A DNA stretch of 64,000 bases. Source: an uncultured Oscillospiraceae bacterium. GTDB taxonomy: Bacteria; Bacillota; Clostridia; Oscillospirales; Oscillospiraceae. Made by a program: the position numbers and the translations under genes. The notes under the pieces were generated by a model that did no database searches, was not told the DNA's origin, and saw only the letters and a program-made list of their open reading frames with translations. The stretch's first letter is position 1; each line of letters starts with the position of its first letter. The stretch is from contig CAKTVG010000014.1 in NCBI GenBank assembly GCA_934622035.1, positions 8,861-72,860 on the forward strand, read 5' to 3'. Below are positions 7,803-16,915 of this stretch, piece after piece.

Positions 7803-10607
7803 ATGGATTACAAAAACACCATCATCACCCCAAAGACCGACTTCCCCATGCGCGCCGGTCTGCCCCAGCGCGAGCCGCCCATGCTCGAGCACTGGAACAA
7901 AATCGACGTCTATAATCTCCTGCTGGAAAAGAACAAGGACAAGCCCGCCTTCATTCTGCATGACGGCCCTCCCTTCTCCAACGGCGATCTGCACATGGGT
8001 CACGCGCTGAACAAGACCCTCAAGGATTTCATCATCCGCTCCTATGCGATGCGCGGCTACTACACGCCCTACGTCCCCGGCTGGGACAACCACGGCATGC
8101 CCATCGAGTCCGCCATCATCAAAAAGAACAAGCTCAACCATAAGGCCATGCCCGTCACGGAGTTCCGCAGCGCCTGCGAAGCCTTTGCGCAGGACTTCAT
8201 TGACCGCCAGATGGCCGGCTTCCGCCGCCTGGGCGTCATGGGCGACTGGGCGCACCCCTACAAGACCATGGACAGGCACTTCGAGGCCGAGGAGGTCAAG
8301 GTCTTCGGCGAAATGTACCGCAAGGGCTATATCTATAAGGGCCTGAAGCCCGTGTACTGGTGCCCGAAGGACGAAACCGCCCTGGCCGAGGCCGAGATCG
8401 AGTATCAGGACGATCCCTGCACCTCCATCTATGTCAAGTTTGCCGTCAAGGACGATAAGGGCAAGCTCGCCGAGTACGGCACGGCGAACACCTATTTCAT
8501 CATCTGGACGACGACCACCTGGACCCTGCCCGGCAACCTCGCCATCGCCCTGAACCCCGTGGAGGACTACGTCCTCCTGCAGGCGGACAACGGCGAACGC
8601 TATATCGTCGCCGCCGCACTGGCCGAGAAGACCATGAAGGCCGGCAAGATCGAGCACTATGAAGCCCTCGCGCACTTCAACGGCCGCTTCTTTGAGTATA
8701 TGACCGCGCAGCATCCCTTCCTCGACCGAGATTCCCTGCTGGTCGTGGCGGACTACGTCACCATGGACTCCGGCACCGGCTGCGTCCACACCGCTCCCGG
8801 CTTCGGCGCAGACGACTACCAGACCTGCCGCCGCTACAACATGGACCTGATCGTCCCCGTGGACGACCGCGGCTTCCAGACCGCCGACGCAGGCAAGTTC
8901 GCCGGAATGCGCTACGACGCCTCCAACAAGGCCATCTTTGACGAGCTGGTTTCCACCGGCGCGCTGTTCGCCTCCGAGGAATTCACCCACAGCTATCCGC
9001 ACTGCTGGCGCTGCAAGAGCCCGATCATTTTCCGCGCGACGCCGCAGTGGTTCTGCTCCGTCGAGTCCTTCAAGGACGAGGCTGTAGCCGCCTGCGAAAA
9101 CGTCAAGTGGCTGCCCGCCTGGGGCAAGGACCGCATGGTCTCCATGATCCGCGACCGCGCCGACTGGTGCATCTCGCGCCAGCGCCGCTGGGGCCTGCCG
9201 ATCCCGGTCTTCTACTGCAAGGACTGCGGCAAGCCCGTCTGCACGCCGGAGACGATTGCGCACATCTCCAAGCTCTTCGACGAGCACGGCTCGAACTACT
9301 GGTTCGCCCATGAGGCCATGGAGCTGGTGCCCGAGGGCCTGCGCTGCCCGCACTGCGGCGGCAGCACCTTTGAAAAGGAAACCGACACCCTCGACGGCTG
9401 GTTCGACTCTGGCTCCACGCACATCGCCTCCCTGCGCCGCAACCATCCCGAGCAGTGGCCTGCGACCATGTACCTCGAGGGCGCCGACCAGTACCGCGGC
9501 TGGTTCCAGTCGAGCCTGCTGACGAGCGTCGGCGCACTGGGCGAGGGCGCGCCCTTCCGCGAGTGCCTGACCCACGGCTGGACGGTCGACGGCGAGGGTA
9601 AGGCCATGCACAAATCCCTCGGCAACGGCGTTGACCCCGCCGAGCTGATCCGCGACTTCGGCGCAGACATCGTCCGCCTGTGGGCGGCAAGCGCGGACTA
9701 CCGCGTGGACGTTCGCTGCTCCAAGGAGATCTTCAAGCAGCTCTCGCAGAGCTATCTGAAGTTCCGCAACACCGCGCGCTACTGCCTCGGCAACCTCGAC
9801 GGCTTCGACGCCAACCACCTCGTCGCGCCGGAGGATATGCTCGAGCTGGACCGCTGGGCCGTCACCAAGCTCAATGCGCTGATCGAAACCGGCTTCCGCG
9901 CCTATGAAAACTATGAGTTCCATGTCCTGACGCACGCGATCAACGATTTCTGCGTCGTGGAGCTTTCGAGCTTCTATCTGGACATCCTGAAGGACCGCCT
10001 CTACTGCGAGGAGCGCAACGGCCTCAAGCGCCGCAGCGCCCAGACCGCGCTGTATCTCATTCTCGACGCCATGGCCCGCATGTTCGCGCCCATCCTGGCC
10101 TTCACCTGCGACGAAATCTGGCAGGCCATGCCGCACCGCGACAGCGACGACACCCGCAATGTCGTCCTCAACGAGATGGTCAAGCCCTACACGGCCTACG
10201 CCCTCAGCGCCGGGGACATGAAGAAGTGGGACACGCTCATCGCCCTGCGCAACGACGTCAACGGCGTTCTGGAAGCCGCACGCGCCGACAAGCGCATCGG
10301 CAAGGCGCTCGAGGCGCACGTCGCCCTCTACGCCGAGGACGAGGCCTCCCGCGCCGCGCTGGACGCCGTGAAGGATCTCGACCTGGCGGAGCTGTTCATC
10401 GTCTCCGACGTGCTGCTGGAAAACGGCGCGCCGAAGGAAGAGAATGTCTGCGGCGTTGGCGCAAGCTTCCCCGGCATGCGCATCGAGGTGCTGCCCGCCG
10501 CCGGCGTGAAGTGCCCGCGCTGCTGGATGCACTCCACCGAGGCCAATGCCGAGGGTCTGTGCCCCCGCTGCGCCCGCGTGGTCGCCGCGCTGGAAACCGA
10601 GCTGTAA
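7803..10607 (+). CDS. ileS: Isoleucine-tRNA ligase
   Basis: 934 residues, the usual bacterial length. The class I HIGH motif appears as HMGHALNKTL (about residue 62). The KMSKS loop appears as KAMHKSLGNG, a variant of KMSKS. The large CP1 editing domain lies between them, with WTTTTWTLPGN. The C-terminus carries the zinc-finger CPRCWMHS...CPRCARVV of the IleS1 type. The T-box leader upstream gives tRNA-Ile-dependent control. The start is set by GGAGG at 7791-7795 and the conserved N-terminal region NTIITPKTDFPMRAGLPQRE. Confidence 0.98.
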   Translation: MDYKNTIITPKTDFPMRAGLPQREPPMLEHWNKIDVYNLLLEKNKDKPAFILHDGPPFSNGDLHMGHALNKTLKDFIIRSYAMRGYYTPYVPGWDNHGMPIESAIIKKNKLNHKAMPVTEFRSACEAFAQDFIDRQMAGFRRLGVMGDWAHPYKTMDRHFEAEEVKVFGEMYRKGYIYKGLKPVYWCPKDETALAEAEIEYQDDPCTSIYVKFAVKDDKGKLAEYGTANTYFIIWTTTTWTLPGNLAIALNPVEDYVLLQADNGERYIVAAALAEKTMKAGKIEHYEALAHFNGRFFEYMTAQHPFLDRDSLLVVADYVTMDSGTGCVHTAPGFGADDYQTCRRYNMDLIVPVDDRGFQTADAGKFAGMRYDASNKAIFDELVSTGALFASEEFTHSYPHCWRCKSPIIFRATPQWFCSVESFKDEAVAACENVKWLPAWGKDRMVSMIRDRADWCISRQRRWGLPIPVFYCKDCGKPVCTPETIAHISKLFDEHGSNYWFAHEAMELVPEGLRCPHCGGSTFEKETDTLDGWFDSGSTHIASLRRNHPEQWPATMYLEGADQYRGWFQSSLLTSVGALGEGAPFRECLTHGWTVDGEGKAMHKSLGNGVDPAELIRDFGADIVRLWAASADYRVDVRCSKEIFKQLSQSYLKFRNTARYCLGNLDGFDANHLVAPEDMLELDRWAVTKLNALIETGFRAYENYEFHVLTHAINDFCVVELSSFYLDILKDRLYCEERNGLKRRSAQTALYLILDAMARMFAPILAFTCDEIWQAMPHRDSDDTRNVVLNEMVKPYTAYALSAGDMKKWDTLIALRNDVNGVLEAARADKRIGKALEAHVALYAEDEASRAALDAVKDLDLAELFIVSDVLLENGAPKEENVCGVGASFPGMRIEVLPAAGVKCPRCWMHSTEANAEGLCPRCARVVAALETEL

Positions 10608-10649
10608 TTTTACCCTGCTGCTCTGTGCAGAATCATTTCCCAAATAGAG

Positions 10650-10691
10650 CGCCTGCCCGTTCCGGAGTTCCCGGAACGGGCAGGCGTTTTT
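10650..10691 (+). terminator. Intrinsic terminator of ileS
   Basis: A 16-bp perfect stem CGCCTGCCCGTTCCGG (10650-10665) pairs with 10671-10686, followed by TTTTT. Confidence 0.93.
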
Positions 10692-10725
10692 GTATCCCGG
10701 ATGATTCGCCGCAACACTGCTGTAT

Positions 10726-10762
10726 CCGTAGGGTCGGGCACGGCAGAACCTCGTCCCTACGG
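10726..10762. repeat. Palindromic repeat, CCGTAGGG...CCCTACGG
   Basis: The ends CCGTAGGG and CCCTACGG are inverted, enclosing a GGCACGGCAGAACC core. It is a diverged member of the dispersed family and lies between two converging terminators. Confidence 0.6.
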
Positions 10763-10776
10763 AATTTCGCCGCAAA

Positions 10777-10808
10777 AGCGCCCGCTCCGGAGTCCCGGAG
10801 CGGGCGCT
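10777..10808 (-). terminator. Intrinsic terminator of the molybdo-hydroxylase operon
   Basis: A 14-bp perfect stem, AGCGCCCGCTCCGG (10777-10790) with 10795-10808. On the minus strand it is followed by a short T run. It lies just after the polyferredoxin stop. Confidence 0.85.
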
Positions 10809-10832
10809 GATCAAAAATACAAAAAGGAACGA

Positions 10833-11327
10833 TCAGATACGGAACGTCAGGATGCCGCGCTTATCATGGATGACGTTGCGCGGGCAGACCATGGCGCAGG
10901 CGCCGCAGGACAGGCATTTGTCCGAATAGATAAAGGCGCGGTTTTCCGAAACCTTGATTGCCCCGGCAGGGCAGGTCTTTTCGCACAGGCCGCAGCCGAC
11001 GCAGCTCACCTCGCACACGTCCCTGCACTGCGCGTCCTTGTTCGAGCAGAGGACGACGATGGGGTTGGCCTCCAGGCGCAGGTGAATCACCCGCTGCGGG
11101 CAGGCGCGGTAGCACGCGCCGCAGCCGATGCACTTGCTCTCGTCCACCTCGGCCACGCCGTAGGCGTTGAGATAGATCGCGCCGAAGCGGCAGGTGTCGA
11201 TGCAGGTGCCGCAGCCCGTGCAGCCGTAGGTGCACAGGTCGTAGCCCTCCGGGCTCTGCTTCGCGCGGCAGCCGCCGTTGCAGTGGACGCAGGCGACCTT
11301 CGCAGGGAATTTTTTCTTGACGATCAT
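10833..11327 (-). CDS. 4Fe-4S polyferredoxin, probable electron partner of the downstream-encoded hydroxylase
   Basis: 164 residues. Four CxxCxxCxxxC(P) motifs are visible: CTGCGTCIDTC, CIGCGACYRACP, CVGCGLCEKTCP and CLSCGACAMVCP, plus an N-terminal CVHCNGGC. This predicts four [4Fe-4S] clusters; the spacing resembles the ferredoxin half of RnfB-type proteins. It is soluble, with no membrane helix. It is the second gene after the xanthine-dehydrogenase-like gene, 20 bases away, so it likely takes electrons from that enzyme in place of a flavin subunit. The partner is inferred from position. Confidence 0.85.
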   Translation of the reverse strand: MIVKKKFPAKVACVHCNGGCRAKQSPEGYDLCTYGCTGCGTCIDTCRFGAIYLNAYGVAEVDESKCIGCGACYRACPQRVIHLRLEANPIVVLCSNKDAQCRDVCEVSCVGCGLCEKTCPAGAIKVSENRAFIYSDKCLSCGACAMVCPRNVIHDKRGILTFRI

Positions 11328-11347
11328 GGGGATTCTCCTTTCCGCCC

Positions 11348-13921
11348 TTACTTGCGTTCGTAGGGCGTGTGCGCCAGCGGCAGGCTGTAGCGCCGCTCGC
11401 CGTCAAGCCGGTAATACGCCTCGGCAATCGCCGGAGCCGTGGGAATGGAGGTAATCTCTCCGATGCCGATGGCGCCGCAGGCGACGTCCAGGCCAGGCTT
11501 GTCGAGCACGATGGCCTTGATCTCCGGCGTCTGGTGCGCGCGGAACAGGCCCAGCGTGCCGAAGCGCGAGGTCGGCTTGCAGTGCGCGTCGAGCTCATAC
11601 TGCTCCGTCAGCGCATAGCCCATGGACATGACCACGCCGCCCTCGATCTGTCCCTCGCAGGACAGGGGGTTGACCGCCTTGCCGACGTCGTGCGCGGCGA
11701 CGATTTTTTCCACAAAGCCGGTGTTCTTATCCAGAATGCACAGCTGCGTGGCGTAGCCGTAGGCGACATGGGAGACGGGATTCGGCACATCAGCGCCCAG
11801 CGGGTCGGTCTTGGCGAGGTACTCGCCATAGAACTCCTGCCCGATCAGAGCGGAGAGCGGCTTGCCGACCTTGGCCTGCATCAGCTTCACGCAGGCGCGG
11901 CGGCAGGCCTCGCCGGTGACGAGCGTCTGGCGGGAGCCGGAGGTGTCGCCGGAGTCCGGAGAGATCCAGGTGTTGCTGCGCTCATAGACGATATCCTCGC
12001 GCTTGAGGTCAGTGTTCGTGACGATCATCTGCACCAGAACGGTGCCGAGGCCCTGCCCGATGCAGGACGCGCCGGTGTAGATATGCACATTGCCGTCGGC
12101 CTCGACGATGAGCTTGCAGCGGCCCCAATCGGGGATGCCGACGCCGACACCGGCGTTTTTCATCGCGCAGGCCAGCCCTACGGGCTTGCCCGCGGCGACG
12201 GCCTCGTCATAATAAGGCTTGACGGCCTCCAGCGTCTCGACCAGGCCGGTCGAGCCGTCGACGATCTGGCCGTTCGGCAGCACGCCGCCGGGGCGGATGG
12301 CGTTGCGGTAGCGGATCTCCCAGGGGGAGATGCCGATCTTTTCGGCCATCATGTTCAGAAGCGTCTCCGTGGCGAAGCAGGTCTGCGTTACGCCGAAGCC
12401 GCGGAACGCGCCCGCGGGCGGGTTATTGGTATAGTAGGCCGTGCCCTCGATCTCAAAATTCTCATAGGCATAGGGACCGGCGGCGTGCGTGCAGGCGCGC
12501 TCCAGAACCGGGCCGCCGAGAGAGGCAAAGCCGCCGGTATCCGAGCAGACATCGGCCTTGACGCCGAGGATCTTGCCGTTCTCGTCGCAGCCCATGGTGA
12601 AATTCATCTCAAAATGGTGGCGCTTGGGGTGCACCAGAATGGACTCCTGCCGACTCAGCTTGACCTTGACCGGGCGGCCGGTGCAATAGGTGATGAGCGC
12701 CGCATGGTGCTGGACGGACATGTCCTCCTTGCCGCCAAAGCCGCCGCCCACCAGCGCGTTCTGCACCTTGACCTTCTTGGTGCCGAGCATCAGGGTGCAC
12801 TCGTGCAGCGTCGTGTGGGAGGACTGGTCGGTCGTGATGAGCATGATGTCGCCGTCGGCGTCTTTATAAGCCACGCAGCACTCCGGCTCGAGGAAGGCGT
12901 GCTCCGTCCACGGGGTTTCAAAATGCTCGGTGATGACGTATTTCGCCCCGGCGATCGCGCCCGCGGCGTCGCCGCGGCTGACGTGCTTATGCGCCTGCAC
13001 GTTCGTCGTCTCCTCGTCGAAGACCAGCGCGGTGTTTGCGGCAGCCTCGTCGATGTTATGTACCGCGGGGAGGATGTCATAGCTGACCTTGACGAGCTTT
13101 TTCGCCTTTTCCAGCACCTCCTGATTCTCTGCCACAACCAGCGCAATGGCGTCGCCCAGATAGTGCGTCAGGCCGCCGATGGGAATGAGGGTATACTGAT
13201 CGTGCTTCAGGTGGCCGATTTTATTTTCACCGGGGATGTCCGCCGCGGTCAGGACGGCCACAACGCCCGGCAGCTTCAGCGCCAGCGAGGTGTCGATGCC
13301 CGTGACGCGGGCGCGGGCATGCTTGCTGCGCACGGCGGAGCCGTAGCACATGCCCTCGATATAGAAATCGTCCGGGTACTTGCCGTAGCCGAGCACCTTC
13401 TCCTCAACGTCCACGCGCTGGACGCGGCTGCCCAGCCGCCAGTCCGTGGCGGAGGGGAGGGGAATTTTCTGTTCGCGCAGAATCTTGCCCGCCAGACGGA
13501 TGGCGTCAATGATCTTGACATAGCCCGTGCAGCGGCAGTAGTTATTGCGGATTGCAAAGCGGATCTGCTCGTCGGTCGGCTCCGGCACCTTATCCAGCAG
13601 GCTCTTGGCGCACAGCACCATGCCCGGAATGCAGAAGCCGCACTGTACCGCGCCCGCCTCGCCGAAGGCGAAGGTATAGGCCGCCTTTTCAAAGTCGCTC
13701 AGGCCCTCGACCGTCAGCACGTGCTTGCCGTGCAGGCGCTCGGTATCCGGAATGCAGGCGCGGCAGGGCTCGCCCTCGATCAGGACGGTGCACGCGCCGC
13801 AGGCGCCCTCGCTGCACCCATCCTTGACGGAGGTGAGGCGCAGCTCGTCGCGCAGATAGCGCAGAAGCTTCTGCTTTTTGGCCACGGCGACTTCCCTGCC
13901 GTTGACGTAGAAAATAGACAT
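11348..13921 (-). CDS. Selenium-dependent-type xanthine dehydrogenase / molybdenum hydroxylase, Fe-S and Mo domains fused
   Basis: 857 residues. Residues 1-80 form a plant-type [2Fe-2S] ferredoxin domain (Cys36, Cys41, Cys44, Cys56). Residues about 85-160 form the helical [2Fe-2S] domain (Cys94, Cys97, Cys129, Cys131 in CGFC and CRCTG). From about 180 on is the molybdopterin-binding hydroxylase, with GGGFGGKEDMS, GAFRGFGVTQ and the late GIGEI segment. Length and fusion match the family named selenium-dependent xanthine dehydrogenase; substrate could be a purine or an aldehyde. There is no selenocysteine codon, as expected, because selenium in these enzymes is a cofactor ligand. No FAD subunit is encoded beside it. 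Confidence 0.85.
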   Translation of the reverse strand: MSIFYVNGREVAVAKKQKLLRYLRDELRLTSVKDGCSEGACGACTVLIEGEPCRACIPDTERLHGKHVLTVEGLSDFEKAAYTFAFGEAGAVQCGFCIPGMVLCAKSLLDKVPEPTDEQIRFAIRNNYCRCTGYVKIIDAIRLAGKILREQKIPLPSATDWRLGSRVQRVDVEEKVLGYGKYPDDFYIEGMCYGSAVRSKHARARVTGIDTSLALKLPGVVAVLTAADIPGENKIGHLKHDQYTLIPIGGLTHYLGDAIALVVAENQEVLEKAKKLVKVSYDILPAVHNIDEAAANTALVFDEETTNVQAHKHVSRGDAAGAIAGAKYVITEHFETPWTEHAFLEPECCVAYKDADGDIMLITTDQSSHTTLHECTLMLGTKKVKVQNALVGGGFGGKEDMSVQHHAALITYCTGRPVKVKLSRQESILVHPKRHHFEMNFTMGCDENGKILGVKADVCSDTGGFASLGGPVLERACTHAAGPYAYENFEIEGTAYYTNNPPAGAFRGFGVTQTCFATETLLNMMAEKIGISPWEIRYRNAIRPGGVLPNGQIVDGSTGLVETLEAVKPYYDEAVAAGKPVGLACAMKNAGVGVGIPDWGRCKLIVEADGNVHIYTGASCIGQGLGTVLVQMIVTNTDLKREDIVYERSNTWISPDSGDTSGSRQTLVTGEACRRACVKLMQAKVGKPLSALIGQEFYGEYLAKTDPLGADVPNPVSHVAYGYATQLCILDKNTGFVEKIVAAHDVGKAVNPLSCEGQIEGGVVMSMGYALTEQYELDAHCKPTSRFGTLGLFRAHQTPEIKAIVLDKPGLDVACGAIGIGEITSIPTAPAIAEAYYRLDGERRYSLPLAHTPYERK

Positions 13922-13951
13922 AGCGCAGAACCCTTTCTGAATTGTGCATTT

Positions 13952-13966
13952 GATACAAAACGTATC
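13952..13966 (-). promoter_or_regulatory. Possible operator upstream of the molybdo-hydroxylase gene
   Basis: GATAC-AAAAC-GTATC is a short inverted repeat in AT-rich DNA about 30 bases upstream of the ATG at 13921. It may be an operator or chance. Confidence 0.25.
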
Positions 13967-14010
13967 GATATAAAGAGTACATTTTTGGACTATAAAGCAT
14001 TATACAACAA

Positions 14011-14039
14011 AACGCCCCTGCCTGCAAGGCGGGGGCGTT
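14011..14039 (-). terminator. Intrinsic terminator of the aro operon
   Basis: AACGCCCC and GGGGCGTT pair around an inner GCCT/AGGC stem. On the minus strand the stem is followed by a TTTTG run. It lies about 90 bases after the aroQ stop. Confidence 0.85.
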
Positions 14040-14124
14040 ATCTTTTTTCAAGAATTTCGATGAAATCGGGCAAAACCCCGCTAAACTGAAATGTCAATAG
14101 TCACGTTTTCGGGGTTGTGAAGAA

Positions 14125-14562
14125 TTATTCGGCATCGCCGAACCCGCAAAGAAAGTGGATCGCCCGGCGGTAGCCCTCGAAGCCGAGGCCCTTATAGGTC
14201 CTGCTGCAGGCCATGCCCGCATAGGAGATATGACGGAAGGGTTCGCGCGCGTCCACGTCGGACAGATGCACCTCCACCGCAGGCAGGCTCACTGCCTTCA
14301 GCGCGTCGAGAATCGCCACAGAGGTGTGGGTGTAGGCGGCGGGATTGATGACAATGCCGTCGAAGACGCCGTAGGCGCCCTGGATCCAGTCCACCAGAAC
14401 GCCCTCATGGTTCGTCTGGCGAATTTCGACCTCGCAGCCCGCCTCGGCCGCCGCCGCGCGGACGAATTCCTCAAGCGCGGCGTAGCTCTGCTTTCCATAG
14501 ATGTCCGGCTCGCGCAGGCCGAGCAGGTTCAGATTCGGACCGTTGAGCACCAGCAGTTTCAT
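14125..14562 (-). CDS. aroQ: 3-dehydroquinate dehydratase, type II
   Basis: 145 residues, the normal length of the type II dodecameric enzyme. It begins MKLLVLNGPNLNLLGLREP with the catalytic Tyr in IYGKQSY, then RQTNHEG, INPAAYTHTSVA and EVHLSDVDAREPFR. It removes water from 3-dehydroquinate to give 3-dehydroshikimate (shikimate step 3). It is the last gene of the aro operon and its ATG overlaps the stop of the aroE/aroK fusion (ATGA). Confidence 0.97.
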   Translation of the reverse strand: MKLLVLNGPNLNLLGLREPDIYGKQSYAALEEFVRAAAAEAGCEVEIRQTNHEGVLVDWIQGAYGVFDGIVINPAAYTHTSVAILDALKAVSLPAVEVHLSDVDAREPFRHISYAGMACSRTYKGLGFEGYRRAIHFLCGFGDAE

Positions 14563-15776
14563 GAAATCAGCTCCTTGATTTGTTGTGCGGCCGCCTCGGG
14601 CGCGGCCTCGTTCTCCACGGACGCGTCCGCAAAGCGGCGGTAGAGCGGCTCTCGCTCGCGGTAAAGCTCGGAAAGCGCCCGGCTCTGGCTCACAGGACGT
14701 CCGTCGATGGGCAGCTCGGAAAGCGCCCGGCGCAGCCAGACGATGGTTCCGTTCTGGTGCAGCAGGGCATAGTTTTCCTCCCGCGTCACGCAGCCGCCGC
14801 CCGTGGCGATGACGCAGCCGGAGCGCTTGCCCAGCTCGGCCAGCACCTCGGATTCGACCGCGCGGAAGGCCGCCTCGCCCGCACGGGCGAAGTATTCCGG
14901 GATCGTGCAGCCCAGACGCGCCTCGATTTCGACATCGGCGTCGAGGAAGGGGCGGCGCAGCAGCGCCGCCAGTGCCGTGCCGACGGTGGTCTTGCCGCTG
15001 CCGGGCATGCCGACGAGAACGACGTTGTGCATCTGCGCTTCAAGCGTGCGCAGAATTCTGAAGCAGACGGCGTCGTCTATCGCGCGGCCGGTGAAGCGCT
15101 CAGCGGCGCACTTGGCCTGCGCCACGAGCATGGAAAGCCCGTTTTCGCAGCGAATGCCCCGCGCCTCGGCATCGAGAAGCAGCTGCGTCCGCGCGGGATT
15201 GTAAATGAGGTCGAGCACGCAGCGGCACTGCGGCAGCAGCGTCAGATCGATCAGGCGCTCGCCGTTGTGCGGGAACATGCCCACGGGCGTGGCGTTGACG
15301 ACCAGATGCGCATCGGCGTGCTGCGGCAGCGTGGAGTAATTGCTCTCGCCCCGGCGGGAGAGGGTCACGACCTCCGCCCCCGCTGCGCGCAGCACGGCCT
15401 GCACCGTCTGCGACGCGCCGCCGGTGCCCAGCACCAGCGCCTTCTCCCCCGGCTGCACGCCGCCGTTGCGCGAAAGCAGCCAGCGAAAACCGTCGAGGTC
15501 GGTGTTGTCGCCGAAGAGCGTGCCGTCCGCGCGGCGGACGAGGGTGTTGACGCTCCCCAGCGCCCGCGCCGCCTCGGAAAGCTCTGCGCAATAAGGGACA
15601 ACCGCCCGCTTGTAGGGAATGGTCACATTCAGGCAATCGAAATCCCCCGCGCGCAGAAAGGCGTCCAGCGCCTCCGGCGCGACCTCGAAAAGGTCATAGG
15701 AATAGTCCCCCAAAAGGGCGTGAATCTGCGGGGAGTAGCTGTGCGTCAGGTGCTCGCCCAAAAGCCCGCAGCGCAT
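14559..15776 (-). CDS. aroE-aroK: Fused shikimate dehydrogenase - shikimate kinase
   Basis: 405 residues in one reading frame. Residues 1 to about 245 are AroE: GLLGEHLTHSYSPQIH, CLNVTIPYK with the catalytic Lys, and NTLVRRADGTLFGDNTDLDG, followed by the NADP-binding LVLGTGGASQTV. Residues about 250-405 are AroK: P-loop GMPGSGKTT, DADVEIE, FRAVESEVL and ATGGGCVTR. The product converts dehydroshikimate to shikimate 3-phosphate. The start at 15776 is chosen because ATGA overlaps the pheA stop and MRCGLLGEH is the conserved AroE start; the upstream in-frame extension is not conserved-looking. There is no stop or frameshift at the junction. Confidence 0.95.
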   Translation of the reverse strand: MRCGLLGEHLTHSYSPQIHALLGDYSYDLFEVAPEALDAFLRAGDFDCLNVTIPYKRAVVPYCAELSEAARALGSVNTLVRRADGTLFGDNTDLDGFRWLLSRNGGVQPGEKALVLGTGGASQTVQAVLRAAGAEVVTLSRRGESNYSTLPQHADAHLVVNATPVGMFPHNGERLIDLTLLPQCRCVLDLIYNPARTQLLLDAEARGIRCENGLSMLVAQAKCAAERFTGRAIDDAVCFRILRTLEAQMHNVVLVGMPGSGKTTVGTALAALLRRPFLDADVEIEARLGCTIPEYFARAGEAAFRAVESEVLAELGKRSGCVIATGGGCVTREENYALLHQNGTIVWLRRALSELPIDGRPVSQSRALSELYREREPLYRRFADASVENEAAPEAAAQQIKELIS

Positions 15777-16915
15777 CAGACGACCTCCGAATAGCTGCCG
15801 AGGTAGGTGAACTCCTCGCTGATGCCGCTCAGCTCGCACATGAGCTGGGCAAATTCCTCGGAATAGACGGAGGTTTCCAGATCAAGGTAGAACTGGAACT
15901 CAAAATCGCGGTCGGGCATGGGCCGGCTTTCCAGCTTCAGCAGATTGATGTCCAGCGCGTAAAGCCGCGCCAGCACGCGATACAGAGAGCCGGGCTTATG
16001 CGCCAGCACGAGGCGAATGCTCGTGCGGTCCGCGCCGGGATAAATTTCCGGCGTCTTGGAGATGCACAGAAAGCGCGTGTGATTATTGCCCTTATCCTGC
16101 ACGGCGTGGCGCAGGCAGGTCAGACCGTAAAGCTCGGCGCACTGCCGCGAGGAGAGCGCAGCCACGTCCTTGCGGTCGGACAGGGCGACCTTCTGCGCCG
16201 CGGCGGCGGTATTTTCGCAGCAGGTCACGCGCACGTCCTTCCCCAGGGATTTCAGGAAGCCCGCGCACTGGTTGATCGCCTGCTCGTGGGAGAAAATCTC
16301 GTGAATTTCCGTCGTTCCGGGCTTTGCCAGCAGGCAGTGATCGATCTTGGTGCGCACGGAGCGGACGATATAGAAGTGGTGCTCGAGCATGCGGTCATAG
16401 ACCTGCCGCACGGAGCCTGCGGTGCTGTTTTCCACGGGCAGGATGCCGTAGCGGCAGAGTCCGGCCTCGATGGCGGAGAAAACGCCGTCGAAATTGCGGA
16501 AGAATTGGATGGACGGCGCGGAGAACAGGCGCTCGCAGGCAAGCTGCGCGTAAGCGCCCTCCACGCCCTGACAGGCGACGGCCGCCTGCTTCGGGAAAAT
16601 TTTCGGCGTCGTTTCGATGGCGGTGCAGATGGATTGATAAAGCTCTGTGTCCGTGCGGTAGAGTGCGCCCTGATAGGCGCGGCTCAGCTCAAAAAGCAGG
16701 GAGTACAGAACGCGCAGGTAGCCCTGCATGTCCTCCCGCGCAAGTGCGGAGAGGCTGCTCAGCTTTTCGCGCTCCCGGGCGCTTTGCAGGATGGGCAGGC
16801 CGTTTTCCTGCTTGTATTTCGCGATTTCCGCGGCGATGTCCATGCGCTGCTGGAACAGCTCGACCAGCGAGGCGTCCACGGTGTCGATCTGCGCGCGTAA
16901 TTCTTCCAAATTCAT
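15776..16915 (-). CDS. pheA: Bifunctional chorismate mutase / prephenate dehydratase (P-protein)
   Basis: 379 residues from the chosen start. Residues 1 to about 85 are an AroQ-class chorismate mutase (LEELRAQIDTVDASLVELF, then MDIAAEIAKYKQENG). Residues about 110-290 are prephenate dehydratase (VACQGVEGAYAQLA, GILPVENSTAGSV, TRFLCISK). The last part is an ACT domain with LAHKPGSLYRVLARLYALDINLLKLESRP, the ESRP motif that binds phenylalanine for feedback inhibition. The start at 16915 has GGAGGAA upstream and overlaps the aroC stop. It channels chorismate to phenylpyruvate. Confidence 0.96.
   Translation of the reverse strand: MNLEELRAQIDTVDASLVELFQQRMDIAAEIAKYKQENGLPILQSAREREKLSSLSALAREDMQGYLRVLYSLLFELSRAYQGALYRTDTELYQSICTAIETTPKIFPKQAAVACQGVEGAYAQLACERLFSAPSIQFFRNFDGVFSAIEAGLCRYGILPVENSTAGSVRQVYDRMLEHHFYIVRSVRTKIDHCLLAKPGTTEIHEIFSHEQAINQCAGFLKSLGKDVRVTCCENTAAAAQKVALSDRKDVAALSSRQCAELYGLTCLRHAVQDKGNNHTRFLCISKTPEIYPGADRTSIRLVLAHKPGSLYRVLARLYALDINLLKLESRPMPDRDFEFQFYLDLETSVYSEEFAQLMCELSGISEEFTYLGSYSEVV

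Noticed and set aside
7773..10814. Long antisense open frame (about 1010 codons) opposite ileS
   Set aside because: GC-rich codon bias leaves the opposite strand without stops. Its product is low-complexity in His/Asp/Val/Gly/Ala with no motif, while ileS on the plus strand has full domain structure and a T-box.
11369..14089. Antisense frame of about 900 codons opposite the molybdo-hydroxylase
   Set aside because: The minus-strand protein carries all expected Fe-S and Mo motifs; the plus frame has none.
15777..15839. N-terminal extension of the aroE/aroK fusion
   Set aside because: It lies inside pheA, has no ribosome binding site and no AroE similarity; ATG at 15776 overlaps the pheA stop as in the other junctions.
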